Assembly: GCF_001885075.1 (NCBI RefSeq)
Contig: NZ_MODU01000004.1
Location: 4,092,001 to 4,156,000 of the forward strand
Direction of reading: 5' to 3'
Length of the DNA: 64,000 nucleotides
Origin: Alteromonas sp. V450
Lineage (GTDB): Bacteria > Pseudomonadota > Gammaproteobacteria > Enterobacterales > Alteromonadaceae
The position numbers and the translations under genes were made by a program. The notes under the pieces were generated by a model. It worked only from the letters and a program-made list of their open reading frames with translations, was not told the DNA's origin and did not search any database. Shown piece by piece: positions 27,023 through 34,907 of the stretch. Numbering within the stretch: position 1 is the stretch's first letter; every line of letters starts with the position of its first letter.

Positions 27023-28295
27023 TGGAAAATGCCACCCTAACTTCTAATCCCCCGAGCGAACTTTCATGTAAAGAGAGTTCAGCCCCGTGTAATACAACGA
27101 TTTGCTCTACAATAGCTAGTCCCAAGCCGCTTCCAGAATGAGGGGAGCTGTTAGATGCTCTTTTGAATCGGTTTAGCACGACAGCGCGCTGGTCAGCAGG
27201 AATGCCTGGCCCAGAATCGCAGACGCTCAAAATAAGCTCGTCTTTCCGTCGTTCAATATTAATTATTATTTGTGCACCGCTAGGAGAGTATTTACTCGCA
27301 TTGCTTACTAAGTTTTGAAGCAAGGTGTAAAGGACAAATTGGGAACTGAGCAACCAGGCTTCATCTCCTTCCAGTGCAATTTCTTGGTGCTTATTTTCAA
27401 TGGCTCCGTATAAGTCACTAATTACCTCTTGCGCGACCACATACACATTTACAGGTTCTCGCTGATCTGCAAACGTTTCTGGACTGGTGCGAGTCAGTAA
27501 AAGGAATTGATTTACCGCGTGGATCATTCTGTCGGTGTCTGCTTTGAGGGGAGCCAACACGTGGCCTTTCTCACCTAACTCGCTCGCAATATTGTGAATG
27601 TTTATCTTCATCACGCTAAGCGGAGTTCTAAGCTCATGCGCCGCATTTGATGCGAATTGCTGCTCTCGTTCGAATGCTGAATTCAGTCGCGTGAACATGG
27701 TGTTTAACGTAGTGACCACGGGACTAAGTTCACTGGGCTCACGGGATAACGCAATGGTAGAAAAATCATTTCCCTGCCGACTGGCAAGGAGTTTTGAAAG
27801 GTGTTTTAACGGCGATAGTCCCCAAGTAATGCCAAAAAAGAGAATGAGCGCAAGAATAGGCACACTAATTATAAAAGGGGTGATGGCGGCTACAGTTAGC
27901 GAGTCAGTTAAAGTGAAGCGACTACTTACGGGTTGAGCCACCATATACCAGCTATCATTATTCGGGTTAAACCGGGTATGTACCCGCCAACGTGTGCCCA
28001 GTGCGTTTACTTCAGAAAAGCCCTCGGAAAAGCTGGTTAACGGCGTACTTAGCGCGTCAGTAGATGAGCTGGCCAGCTTACCTTGTTTCCATACCTGGAA
28101 GAAAAGTGTCTGTTGCTGTGTGCGGGTGCCGCTATCTACGTAAGAGATTGCGCGGGATAGCTCAACTAACTCGTTATCTAACAAGGTATTCGATATACCC
28201 AGCGTAGCGCGGTAGCCTTTAAGTGCTGCACTAAATATCACTAAAACAAGCGCGCTGATCAGCGTAAGAATTAGAAAGCGGCGAATTGAAGACAA
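27006..28295 (-). CDS. Sensor histidine kinase (PmrB/QseC-like)
   Basis: This 429-residue membrane kinase has TM1 at about residues 7-25, a periplasmic sensor region (26-140) and TM2 at about 145-167. A HAMP-like linker follows, then HisKA with the phosphoacceptor in ASNAAHELRTPLSVM, and HATPase_c with N box LVSNASKYSP, G1 DSGPGIP and G2 SGLGLAIV. The periplasmic part has E42-x-x-E45, the type of motif that binds Fe3+ in Salmonella PmrB. A four-residue motif alone is weak evidence. The start is TTG at 28295, 1 base after the regulator stop, with GGGGAG 5 bases before it. Confidence 0.9.
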   Translation of the reverse strand: MSSIRRFLILTLISALVLVIFSAALKGYRATLGISNTLLDNELVELSRAISYVDSGTRTQQQTLFFQVWKQGKLASSSTDALSTPLTSFSEGFSEVNALGTRWRVHTRFNPNNDSWYMVAQPVSSRFTLTDSLTVAAITPFIISVPILALILFFGITWGLSPLKHLSKLLASRQGNDFSTIALSREPSELSPVVTTLNTMFTRLNSAFEREQQFASNAAHELRTPLSVMKINIHNIASELGEKGHVLAPLKADTDRMIHAVNQFLLLTRTSPETFADQREPVNVYVVAQEVISDLYGAIENKHQEIALEGDEAWLLSSQFVLYTLLQNLVSNASKYSPSGAQIIINIERRKDELILSVCDSGPGIPADQRAVVLNRFKRASNSSPHSGSGLGLAIVEQIVVLHGAELSLHESSLGGLEVRVAFSNDCIL

Positions 28296-28296
28296 T

Positions 28297-28962
28297 TCAC
28301 TCCCCCGATTTTGAAATGCAATAACCGACGCCTCGAATAGTCTTAATAAACTCAGGAGGCATTTTTTTACGCAAATTACTCACGTGTACTTCTATTGTGT
28401 TGCTTGCCACTTCCTCTCCCCACTCATAAAGTTTACTTTCCAGCTGATCTTTACTCAGTATGCGCCCTGCGTTTTCAATAAGCGCTTTTAGTAGCATGAG
28501 TTCACGTCGAGGTAAGTGAATGTTTTGATTGTCGATAGTAAGCGTATGATGGGCAGTATCAAGTCTAACATTCTTAACACAAACAATGGTGTGAGATGCT
28601 GTGCTCAGACGACGCTCAAGTACTCTAATCCTAGCTAACAGTTCTTCTATTTCAAACGGTTTAGGTAAGTAGTCGTCGGCGCCGGCATCTAGGCCAGAGA
28701 TTTTGTCTAGCGTTTTATCCCGTGCAGTTAAGATCAACACAGGAAGCGTTGCGTTTTTCTTTCGAATAGATTTTAGTACGTCGAGGCCATCAGTATCGGG
28801 TAAACCCAAATCAAGAATGACAATGTCACTTTGGCCCGCTCTAAGTGTTGCAAGAGCATCTGCGCCTGAATAAACACAGTCTACTGTGAAGTTGGCGTTC
28901 TTTAGTGAAATGGCGAGGGCGTCAGACAACGGCCTATCGTCCTCTACAAGCAGTACACGCAT
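28297..28962 (-). CDS. OmpR-family response regulator (PmrA/QseB-like)
   Basis: The 221-residue product has an intact receiver: acidic pair in LLVEDDRPL, phosphoacceptor Asp in DIVILDLGLPD, Thr in LILTARD and Lys in YLPKPFE. The winged-helix DNA-binding domain has LPRRELMLLKALIE, SNTIEVHVSNLRKKM and IRGVGYCI. The pattern is that of the PmrA/QseB group. ATG at 28962 is preferred to one at 28986, since conserved sequence starts here and AAGAG precedes it. It is the first gene of a five-gene coupled operon. The box at 29009-29025 suggests autoregulation. Confidence 0.92.
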   Translation of the reverse strand: MRVLLVEDDRPLSDALAISLKNANFTVDCVYSGADALATLRAGQSDIVILDLGLPDTDGLDVLKSIRKKNATLPVLILTARDKTLDKISGLDAGADDYLPKPFEIEELLARIRVLERRLSTASHTIVCVKNVRLDTAHHTLTIDNQNIHLPRRELMLLKALIENAGRILSKDQLESKLYEWGEEVASNTIEVHVSNLRKKMPPEFIKTIRGVGYCISKSGE

Positions 28963-29008
28963 AAAAAACTCTTTGATAAAAAACAAATCAAAACACTAAA
29001 CAAGAAAT

Positions 29009-29025
29009 CTTAAGAAAACCTTAAG
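29009..29025 (-). promoter_or_regulatory. PmrA/QseB-type box upstream of the two-component operon
   Basis: CTTAAG at 29009-29014 and 29020-29025, spaced by 5 bases (GTTTT on the coding strand), lies 47 bp upstream of the regulator start. Such boxes are known autoregulatory sites of pmrA/qseB. This is the third identical repeat in the region, so all three minus-strand blocks carry it. Confidence 0.8.
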
Positions 29026-29089
29026 CGCTTAGTATTTTACTCTAACATCTCTTTTTGAGCGCGCGTATTGCAAATTCTTTGTATTTATT

Positions 29090-29935
29090 CTACCGCGCGT
29101 AATCTAGTTTGTGAGGTATTGCTGGGTTGCCGAGATTGTGTACTTTTCTATTTTTAGCATCGGCAAGTATTTCTGCTTTTCTGTGCTCTTCGAAATTATT
29201 GAAGATGCGTTCGAGTTCTCCATTTTCTAGTATCCTGATAAGACCTAATGTCAACTTATTCGCTAGGGTCGGGTTATCTGGGCTAACAAAGAAGTATTCG
29301 TAGTTGGGGTATTTTAATAAATGAAACTGCTCTAAAGTGACATACTTATCTTTGTGGCGCTCCAGATCGCGTTGTACTTCGATGACATTGCAGGGAAAGG
29401 CGTCGCCGAGATTGCGAGAGACCATTGAGTACATTGAGTCAAACCACAAACTCCAATCTTCCCCTTCAACGCTGTACCCATTTGCCGTTAATACGTCAAT
29501 ATCGGGCCAATCGCTGCCTTGAACCATCGTAAGGCTTTTTAAGGTTCGGCTATCTGCGCCTTTGGTGAGCTCCTCTCGCCGTGATGGATTAATGACAAGT
29601 ACTCTGAATCCAGAAAAACCTTTGAGTAAAGGGAGCTTAATAGGAATAAGTTTTTGCTCTCGAGCTTGGTTTGTTACGCTCCACATTATGTCTGCTTCTC
29701 CCTTTGATAAGGATAGCATCTGTCGACTTTGCGTCATTGGCTGAGGATGAGGGACAAGGGTTACATCGCCATATTCCTTTGTTGCGTTCAATACGGCATG
29801 GAGCACCGCTACATGATAAATGCCATAATCATCATCAGCAAACGCACGTGTGTATACGAATTCCTTAGCATTTACATCTGCGGCAAGCAACGTGTGTAGC
29901 ATCATCATTGAAGCTACGAAGCAGGGCATTTTCAT
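29090..29935 (-). CDS. Periplasmic solute-binding-type protein (SBP family 3-like)
   Basis: This 281-residue protein has a signal peptide (cleavage near NA-KEF) and a type II periplasmic-binding-protein body: VTLVPHPQPMTQSRQMLSL, GEADIMWSVTN, and LTMVQGSDWPDI. There is a C-terminal GLIRILENGELERIFN, the usual end of extracellular solute-binding family 3. No ABC permease or ATPase gene is adjacent, so it is an orphan. It may serve a distant transporter or sensor. It lies upstream of the two-component operon on the same strand, separated by 127 bp containing the regulator box. Confidence 0.8.
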   Translation of the reverse strand: MKMPCFVASMMMLHTLLAADVNAKEFVYTRAFADDDYGIYHVAVLHAVLNATKEYGDVTLVPHPQPMTQSRQMLSLSKGEADIMWSVTNQAREQKLIPIKLPLLKGFSGFRVLVINPSRREELTKGADSRTLKSLTMVQGSDWPDIDVLTANGYSVEGEDWSLWFDSMYSMVSRNLGDAFPCNVIEVQRDLERHKDKYVTLEQFHLLKYPNYEYFFVSPDNPTLANKLTLGLIRILENGELERIFNNFEEHRKAEILADAKNRKVHNLGNPAIPHKLDYAR

Positions 29936-30040
29936 TTTTTATTAAGAATTCTGAATAAGTCTTTTCGACGTTACCCTAAATCGTTTTTTTATGTCATCGG
30001 CAGATGATGGAATTTTATCCATATTTTTTGTTATTGGGGG

Positions 30041-30068
30041 TTCGCATTTTTATCAATTCCTGTATAAT
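30041..30068 (+). promoter_or_regulatory. rplM-rpsI promoter with GC-rich discriminator
   Basis: A consensus TATAAT lies at 30063-30068 with a weak TTCGCA at 30041-30046 (16-base spacer). It is followed at once by a GC-rich stretch (TCGCGCCCTGCCC). GC-rich discriminators are characteristic of promoters repressed by ppGpp/DksA, as expected for ribosomal protein genes. relA lies in the same window. Confidence 0.65.
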
Positions 30069-30075
30069 TCGCGCC

Positions 30076-30205
30076 CTGCCCAGTTACGCCCACCTTTGGG
30101 AAGGTGGAAGAATCAGCCGGCTCGAAGGGGTCATTGTGTTGATTTTAAGGTGATTTCTGGTGTTCAGAAATCAGTAACGACGATATTATTCGGGTGAATT
30201 TGAAA
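30076..30205 (+). promoter_or_regulatory. Structured rplM leader, possible L13 autoregulatory RNA
   Basis: The roughly 130-base leader holds two perfect hairpins. One is CCACCTT-TGGG-AAGGTGG at 30090-30107. The other is TGATTTCTG-GTGTT-CAGAAATCA at 30151-30173, about 20 bases before the ribosome binding site. L13 operons are known to be autoregulated in E. coli. That this leader binds L13 is an inference. Confidence 0.5.
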
Positions 30206-30634
30206 ATGAAAACTTTTGTTGCTAAGCCAGAAACGGTACAACGTGACTGGTATGTGGTAGACGCCACAGACAAAACTCTAGGCCGTTTGGCTTCTGAAAT
30301 CGCACTACGCCTTCGTGGTAAGCACAAGCCAGAGTACACGCCTCATGTGGACACTGGTGATTACATCGTTGTAATCAATGCTGAGAAAGTTGCGGTAACA
30401 GGCCGTAAAGCGCAAGACAAAATGTACTATGCGCACTCTGGTTACCCAGGTGGTCTTAAAGAGACAAACTTTGAAAAACTAATTGCTCACAAGCCAGAAA
30501 TGGTTATTGAAAAAGCAGTTAAAGGCATGTTGCCAAAAGGCCCTCTAGGTCGCGCAATGTTCCGTAAAATGAAAGTTTACGCAGGTGCAGAGCACAAGCA
30601 CACCGCACAGCAACCACAAGTTTTGGACATTTAA
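30206..30634 (+). CDS. rplM: 50S ribosomal protein L13
   Basis: This is an early-assembly protein of the large subunit. The 142-residue product has the usual start [20 protein letters not shown] and family motifs: [23 protein letters not shown] in one helix, [25 protein letters not shown] and [10 protein letters not shown]. The ATG at 30206 is the start, because GGGTGA lies 8 bases before it. The in-frame GTG at 30194 is part of that ribosome binding site. rpsI follows after 12 bases, the universal pair. Confidence 0.97.
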   Translation: MKTFVAKPETVQRDWYVVDATDKTLGRLASEIALRLRGKHKPEYTPHVDTGDYIVVINAEKVAVTGRKAQDKMYYAHSGYPGGLKETNFEKLIAHKPEMVIEKAVKGMLPKGPLGRAMFRKMKVYAGAEHKHTAQQPQVLDI

Positions 30635-30646
30635 GGAGCTATTAAC

Positions 30647-31039
30647 ATGGCAGATACTCAATACTACGGCACAGGCCGCCGCAAAAGTTCTACTGCTCGT
30701 GTGTTCCTACGTCCAGGCACAGGTAGCATAAAAGTAAACCAACGCGCTCTTGACGAGTACTTTGGTCGTGAAACAGAGTGCATGGTTGTTCGTCAGCCAC
30801 TTGAACTTGTTGAAATGACTGAAAAGTTTGACGTATACATCACTGTTAAAGGTGGTGGTTCTAACGGTCAAGCAGGTGCAATCCGTCACGGTCTTACTCG
30901 CGCTCTTATGGAGTACGATGAGGCACTACGTCCAGCACTTCGTAAAGCTGGCTTCGTTACTCGTGACGCACGTCGCGTTGAACGTAAGAAAGTTGGTCTA
31001 CACAAAGCGCGTAAGCGTCCACAATTCTCAAAGCGTTAA
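30647..31039 (+). CDS. rpsI: 30S ribosomal protein S9
   Basis: This small-subunit protein has a basic C-terminal tail that contacts P-site tRNA. The 130-residue product has [36 protein letters not shown] and the C-terminal [17 protein letters not shown] ending in SKR. An AAGGAG ribosome binding site precedes the ATG. It is in operon with rplM and is closed by a strong terminator. Confidence 0.98.
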   Translation: MADTQYYGTGRRKSSTARVFLRPGTGSIKVNQRALDEYFGRETECMVVRQPLELVEMTEKFDVYITVKGGGSNGQAGAIRHGLTRALMEYDEALRPALRKAGFVTRDARRVERKKVGLHKARKRPQFSKR

Positions 31040-31060
31040 TTTTTACGCTTTTTGTATTGC

Positions 31061-31087
31061 AAAAACCCGGCTTGTGCCGGGTTTTTT
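31061..31087 (+). terminator. Terminator after rpsI
   Basis: An 11-base stem AAAAACCCGGC with TTGT loop and GCCGGGTTTTTT forms a textbook rho-independent terminator ending the rplM-rpsI operon. Confidence 0.93.
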
Positions 31088-31475
31088 ATTATCTAAATGT
31101 TAATCCAGCCCCGCGTTTACTGGCGCTCGACATTACCTACATGGTGAGGTATTTCATAACAAAGGTTTAATTTGTAGGGGTTATCTTACCAAATATTCTT
31201 CAAAACCTTGATTTTAGGCCTTTCCCTCACTAAACCTTAACACACTATTTGAATTAAATTATCGCTTAAATATCAGTAAAACCTTGTGTTTATAAGGGCT
31301 TTTCTTTTATCATTTGCGGTCGAAAATTTTGAAAACTTTCGTGACCTCGTAAACCAGTAAATTTTTACTGCTACGATGGTGTCATGACAAGCCATATGAT
31401 GCATGACACAAGCGTGATAAAACCAGTATAAGCTTGGGTTACACATCATAATTATCCAAACCTGGAGAAATGTGG
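31088..31475. promoter_or_regulatory. petABC upstream region with two dyads
   Basis: About 390 bp without a gene precede the bc1 operon. Two inverted repeats stand out: CAGTAAA-TT-TTTACTG at 31355-31370, and GTGTCATG (31379-31386) with CATGACAC (31402-31409) across 15 bases. TATAAG near 31427 is a possible -10 downstream of both, so the dyads could be operators. No regulator can be named. The stretch 31088-31320 shows nothing else distinct. Confidence 0.4.
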
Positions 31476-32108
31476 ATGAGCAATGTATCTGTAGATGCAA
31501 CAGAGTCTGCACAAAACAATAACCAGCCAGAAAACAACAATCGTCGTCGGTTCTTGACCGTTGCCACGTCGGTAGTTGGCGGTGTAGGTGTTGTTGGTGC
31601 TGCTGTGCCTTTTATTGCGTCCTGGAATCCAAGCGCCAAAGCGAAAGCCGCCGGTGCTGACGTTGAAGTTGATATCAGCGGGATTGAGCCTGGACAGTTA
31701 GTACGTGTAATGTGGCGAAGCAAGCCTGTATGGATTGTACGTCGTACGCCTGAAATTCTTGAAGAACTTGGCACGCACGAAGATAAGCTGAAAGATCCTA
31801 ACTCTGAAGCTGAGCAGCAACCAACTTTTGCTCAAAACCGTTTCCGTTCAATGAAGGAAGAATACCTAATTCTTGTAGGTATCTGTACTCACCTTGGCTG
31901 TTCTCCTCAGCACCTGAAAGACGGTGCCTTTGAAGAGATTGTTGAGGGTGTACCAGACGGTTTCTTCTGCCCTTGTCACGGTTCCAAGTTTGATATGGCA
32001 GGACGTGTATTTGAAAACGTACCGGCACCATTGAACCTGGTTGTGCCGCCTTATCAGTTCGTTGATGACACAACGGTTATCATCGGCTCAGAAGCGGAGG
32101 TTGCTTAA
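31476..32108 (+). CDS. petA: Ubiquinol-cytochrome c reductase iron-sulfur (Rieske) subunit
   Basis: This is the Rieske [2Fe-2S] protein of the bc1 complex, passing electrons from ubiquinol to cytochrome c1. The 210-residue product has a twin-arginine type N-terminus (NNRRRFLTVATSVVGG) with a membrane anchor. The cluster-binding boxes are CTHLGCSP and CPCHGSKFDMAGR. The ATG at 31476 is chosen because GGAG lies 8 bases upstream. The ATG at 31470 is too close. An acidic/QN-rich N-terminal tail precedes the RR motif. First gene of petABC. Confidence 0.96.
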   Translation: MSNVSVDATESAQNNNQPENNNRRRFLTVATSVVGGVGVVGAAVPFIASWNPSAKAKAAGADVEVDISGIEPGQLVRVMWRSKPVWIVRRTPEILEELGTHEDKLKDPNSEAEQQPTFAQNRFRSMKEEYLILVGICTHLGCSPQHLKDGAFEEIVEGVPDGFFCPCHGSKFDMAGRVFENVPAPLNLVVPPYQFVDDTTVIIGSEAEVA

Positions 32109-32109
32109 C

Positions 32110-33375
32110 ATGAATGCTTTCCTCGGTTGGATTGAAGAACGCATCCCACTGATGCGCGTTGCAAATATGCACGCTCTTCAATACCCGGCTCCAAAGAACA
32201 TGAACTTTTGGTATGTGTTCGGATTCCTAGCTACTATCGTTCTGGTAAACCAAATTGTTACTGGTATTTGGTTAACCATGAACTTCGTTCCATCTGCAGA
32301 AGGTGCCTTTGCCTCTGTAGAATACATCATGCGTGAAATCGACTACGGTTGGATAATTCGTTATATGCACAGCACTGGCGCTTCGGCGTTCTTTATTGTT
32401 GTGTACATGCATATGTTCCGCGGCATGATTTACGGTTCTTATCAGAAGCCTCGTGAGCTTCTATGGGTGTTTGGTATGTTCATTTACCTTGCACTTATGG
32501 CAGAAGCATTCATGGGTTATGTATTGCCTTGGGGCCAAATGTCTTATTGGGGTGCACAGGTAATCGTATCGCTATTTGGTGCTATACCTGTTGTAGGTCC
32601 AGACCTTGTTGTATGGCTACAAGGTGACTATGTAATCTCTGGAGCAACGCTAAACCGTTTCTTTGCACTGCACGTTATTGCATTGCCATTGGTTATCGTA
32701 ATTCTTGTGTTCCTGCACATTATTGCGCTTCACGAAGTGGGTTCTAACAACCCAGATGGTATTGCTATTAAGCACAAAAAAGGTTCATTACCTGAGTCTG
32801 AAAAGACAAAATATGAAATTCACGAATACTACACAAGCAAATACGACATTGCTGATGACGTGTTGCCGTTCTTCCCACACATTGTTCTTAAAGACCTTGT
32901 GGCGTTTTGTGTATTCTTAGCACTGTTTACTTATGTGCTGTTCTTTGCGCCTGAAATGGGCGGTAAATTCCTAGAGCACCCTAACTTTGAAATTGCTAAC
33001 CCGCTGAAAACACCTGAGCATATCTTCCCAGTGTGGTACTTCACGCCGTTCTATGCGATTTTGAAAGCAGTACCTGATAAGTTATTCGGTGTACTCGCAA
33101 TGTTTGGTGCAATTGCAGCGCTATTTGCCTTGCCTTGGGTTGACCGCGGTCGCGTTAAATCGTGGCGCTATCGTTGTGGTTTGCACAAAGTAAACCTTAT
33201 TGTGTTTGCCATTGTGTTTATCTTCCTAGGTTACCTAGGTGGTACACCACAAGAAAACTGGAAAATTATCGCGTCGCAAGTAGCAACGGTAATGTACTTC
33301 GGTTTCTTCATTGCACTGTTCTTGTACAGCAAAAATGAAAACACTAAACCTGTGCCAGAGAGGATTTCTAAATGA
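32110..33375 (+). CDS. petB: Ubiquinol-cytochrome c reductase cytochrome b subunit
   Basis: This membrane core of the bc1 complex holds hemes bL and bH and the Qo and Qi sites. The 421-residue product starts MNAFLGWIEERIPLM. It contains paired heme-ligand histidines in helices B and D (RYMHSTGASAFFIVVYMHMFRG; RFFALHVIALPLVIVILVFLHIIAL, each only partly quoted), GYVLPWGQMSYWG and the Qo-site motif of the PEWY family as FPVWYF (here PVWY). ATG 32110 has GGAGG at 32096-32100. A longer upstream frame lies within petA. It overlaps petC by 4 bases. Confidence 0.96.
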   Translation: MNAFLGWIEERIPLMRVANMHALQYPAPKNMNFWYVFGFLATIVLVNQIVTGIWLTMNFVPSAEGAFASVEYIMREIDYGWIIRYMHSTGASAFFIVVYMHMFRGMIYGSYQKPRELLWVFGMFIYLALMAEAFMGYVLPWGQMSYWGAQVIVSLFGAIPVVGPDLVVWLQGDYVISGATLNRFFALHVIALPLVIVILVFLHIIALHEVGSNNPDGIAIKHKKGSLPESEKTKYEIHEYYTSKYDIADDVLPFFPHIVLKDLVAFCVFLALFTYVLFFAPEMGGKFLEHPNFEIANPLKTPEHIFPVWYFTPFYAILKAVPDKLFGVLAMFGAIAALFALPWVDRGRVKSWRYRCGLHKVNLIVFAIVFIFLGYLGGTPQENWKIIASQVATVMYFGFFIALFLYSKNENTKPVPERISK

Positions 33376-34106
33376 AAAAAATGATGTGCTTTTTAGCCTT
33401 CTTCCTACCTGGCGTAGCGCTTGCGGCAGGCGGAAACGTACACCTTGATAAAGCGCCTATCGATTTAACCGATAAGGCGTCTTTACAGCGCGGTGCACAG
33501 TTGTTCATGAACTACTGCTTAGGCTGCCACTCAATGAAGTATCAGCGCTATCAGCGTTCATTCCAAGACTTGGGTATTCCTGACGAACTAGGTCAAGAAT
33601 ACCTGCAGTTTACGGGTGAAAAAGTGTCTGACTACATCACGCGTGCAATGCCTGAAGAAGCCGCTGCTGGCTGGTTTGGTGCTGCTCCACCAGATTTAAC
33701 GCTAGTGGCGCGTGTTCGTGGTGAAGACTGGATTTACACTTACCTGCGCTCTTTCTATGTTGATGAAAGCCGCCCATTTGGTGTGAACAACACAGTATTC
33801 CCAGAAGTAGGTATGCCACACGTACTTCAACCACTTCAAGGTACGCCAACACGTACGTATGAAGAGCAAATGGTTGATGGCGAAATGGTTAAGCGTTATG
33901 TAGGCATTAAGTCAGATGGTACTGGCGCAATGTCTCCTGACGAGTACGACCAAGCTGTTGCCGATATCGTGAACTTCCTAGAGTACACAGGTGAGCCTTC
34001 AAAGCTTGAATCTCACAAAATCGGTAAGTGGGTACTTATCTTTATCGCAGTATTGTTTGTATTTGTTTACTTACTGAAGAAAGAATACTGGCGAGAAGTG
34101 CACTAA
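33372..34106 (+). CDS. petC: Ubiquinol-cytochrome c reductase cytochrome c1 subunit
   Basis: This membrane-anchored c-type cytochrome accepts electrons from the Rieske centre. The 244-residue product has a signal peptide (FLPGVALA-AGG), the heme attachment motif CLGCH (residues 49-53) and the Met-containing region TGAMSPDEYDQAVADIVNFLEY. A C-terminal anchor helix VLIFIAVLFVFVYLL is followed by KKEYW. The start overlaps the petB stop (ATGA). It is the end of the bc1 operon. Confidence 0.96.
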   Translation: MKKMMCFLAFFLPGVALAAGGNVHLDKAPIDLTDKASLQRGAQLFMNYCLGCHSMKYQRYQRSFQDLGIPDELGQEYLQFTGEKVSDYITRAMPEEAAAGWFGAAPPDLTLVARVRGEDWIYTYLRSFYVDESRPFGVNNTVFPEVGMPHVLQPLQGTPTRTYEEQMVDGEMVKRYVGIKSDGTGAMSPDEYDQAVADIVNFLEYTGEPSKLESHKIGKWVLIFIAVLFVFVYLLKKEYWREVH

Positions 34107-34130
34107 TCGCACAGATTTATGTATAATATG

Positions 34131-34158
34131 AAAAGGGGGCTTCTCGCCCCCTTTTTTT
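34131..34158 (+). terminator. Terminator after petC
   Basis: AAAAGGGGGC, TTCTC loop, GCCCCC and seven T form a strong rho-independent terminator for petABC. Confidence 0.92.
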
Positions 34159-34165
34159 GGTATTT

Positions 34166-34215
34166 ACTCGTGCTATCTGAAAATCCTTAAAATAGGGTCT
34201 TCAGATAGCACGAGT
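34166..34215. repeat. Perfect 16-bp inverted repeat between petC and sspA
   Basis: ACTCGTGCTATCTGAA at 34166-34181 is the exact reverse complement of 34200-34215, with an 18-base loop. It directly follows the petC terminator and lacks a T run, so it does not look like another terminator. It precedes the sspA promoter region. It could be an operator, a processed RNA hairpin or a small mobile remnant. Confidence 0.85.
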
Positions 34216-34274
34216 TAACGTAATAAGCTTACTGTTATGTAAGCGTAAACTTGTTTCTCGACGGAGGAAATTGA

Positions 34275-34907
34275 ATGGCCGTAGCCGCGAATAAACGTTC
34301 TATTATGACGTTGTTCTCTGACACAATTGATATTTATAGCCACCAGGTGCGCATTGTGTTGGCAGAAAAAGGTGTGGGTGTTGAAATCAGCTACACAGAT
34401 CCTAGCAACTTGTCTGAAGATCTGTTGGAGCTAAACCCTTACGGTACTGTTCCAACTCTAGTTGATCGCGAACTTGTACTTTACAAGTCGCACATCATCA
34501 TGGAATACCTTGATGAGCGCTTCCCTCATCCACCACTTATGCCGGTATACCCAGTATCACGTGGTCAAAGTCGTCTTATGATGCACCGCATCGAGCAAGA
34601 CTGGTACTCGCTTGCTGCCCGTATTTTTCGTGGTGAAGGTGACGTTGAAGCGTCTCGTAATGAACTGCGCGAAGCGTTGCTATCGCTTGCACCAGTATTT
34701 GGTGAAATGCCGTACTTCATGAGCGAAGAATTTAGCTTAGTTGATTGCTACCTTGCTCCGCTATTATGGCGTTTACCTGCATTAGGTATTGAGCTAAATG
34801 GTGCTGGCAGCAAAGAAATTAACGCTTACATGAATCGCATTTTCTCTCGCAGTTCATTTAAAGCGTCTTTGACTGACCAAGAGCGTGAGATCCACAACCC
34901 ACTATGA
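34275..34907 (+). CDS. sspA: Stringent starvation protein A (SspA)
   Basis: This is a glutathione S-transferase-fold protein that binds RNA polymerase and alters transcription in starvation and stationary phase. The 210-residue product has the thioredoxin-like N domain (MTLFSDTIDIYSHQVRIVLAEKG) and NPYGTVPTLVDRELVLYKSHIIMEYLDERFPHPPLMP in the family style, followed by a helical C domain. A very good GGAGG lies before the ATG. It overlaps sspB by 4 bases, the usual operon, downstream of petABC as in many relatives. Confidence 0.96.
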   Translation: MAVAANKRSIMTLFSDTIDIYSHQVRIVLAEKGVGVEISYTDPSNLSEDLLELNPYGTVPTLVDRELVLYKSHIIMEYLDERFPHPPLMPVYPVSRGQSRLMMHRIEQDWYSLAARIFRGEGDVEASRNELREALLSLAPVFGEMPYFMSEEFSLVDCYLAPLLWRLPALGIELNGAGSKEINAYMNRIFSRSSFKASLTDQEREIHNPL

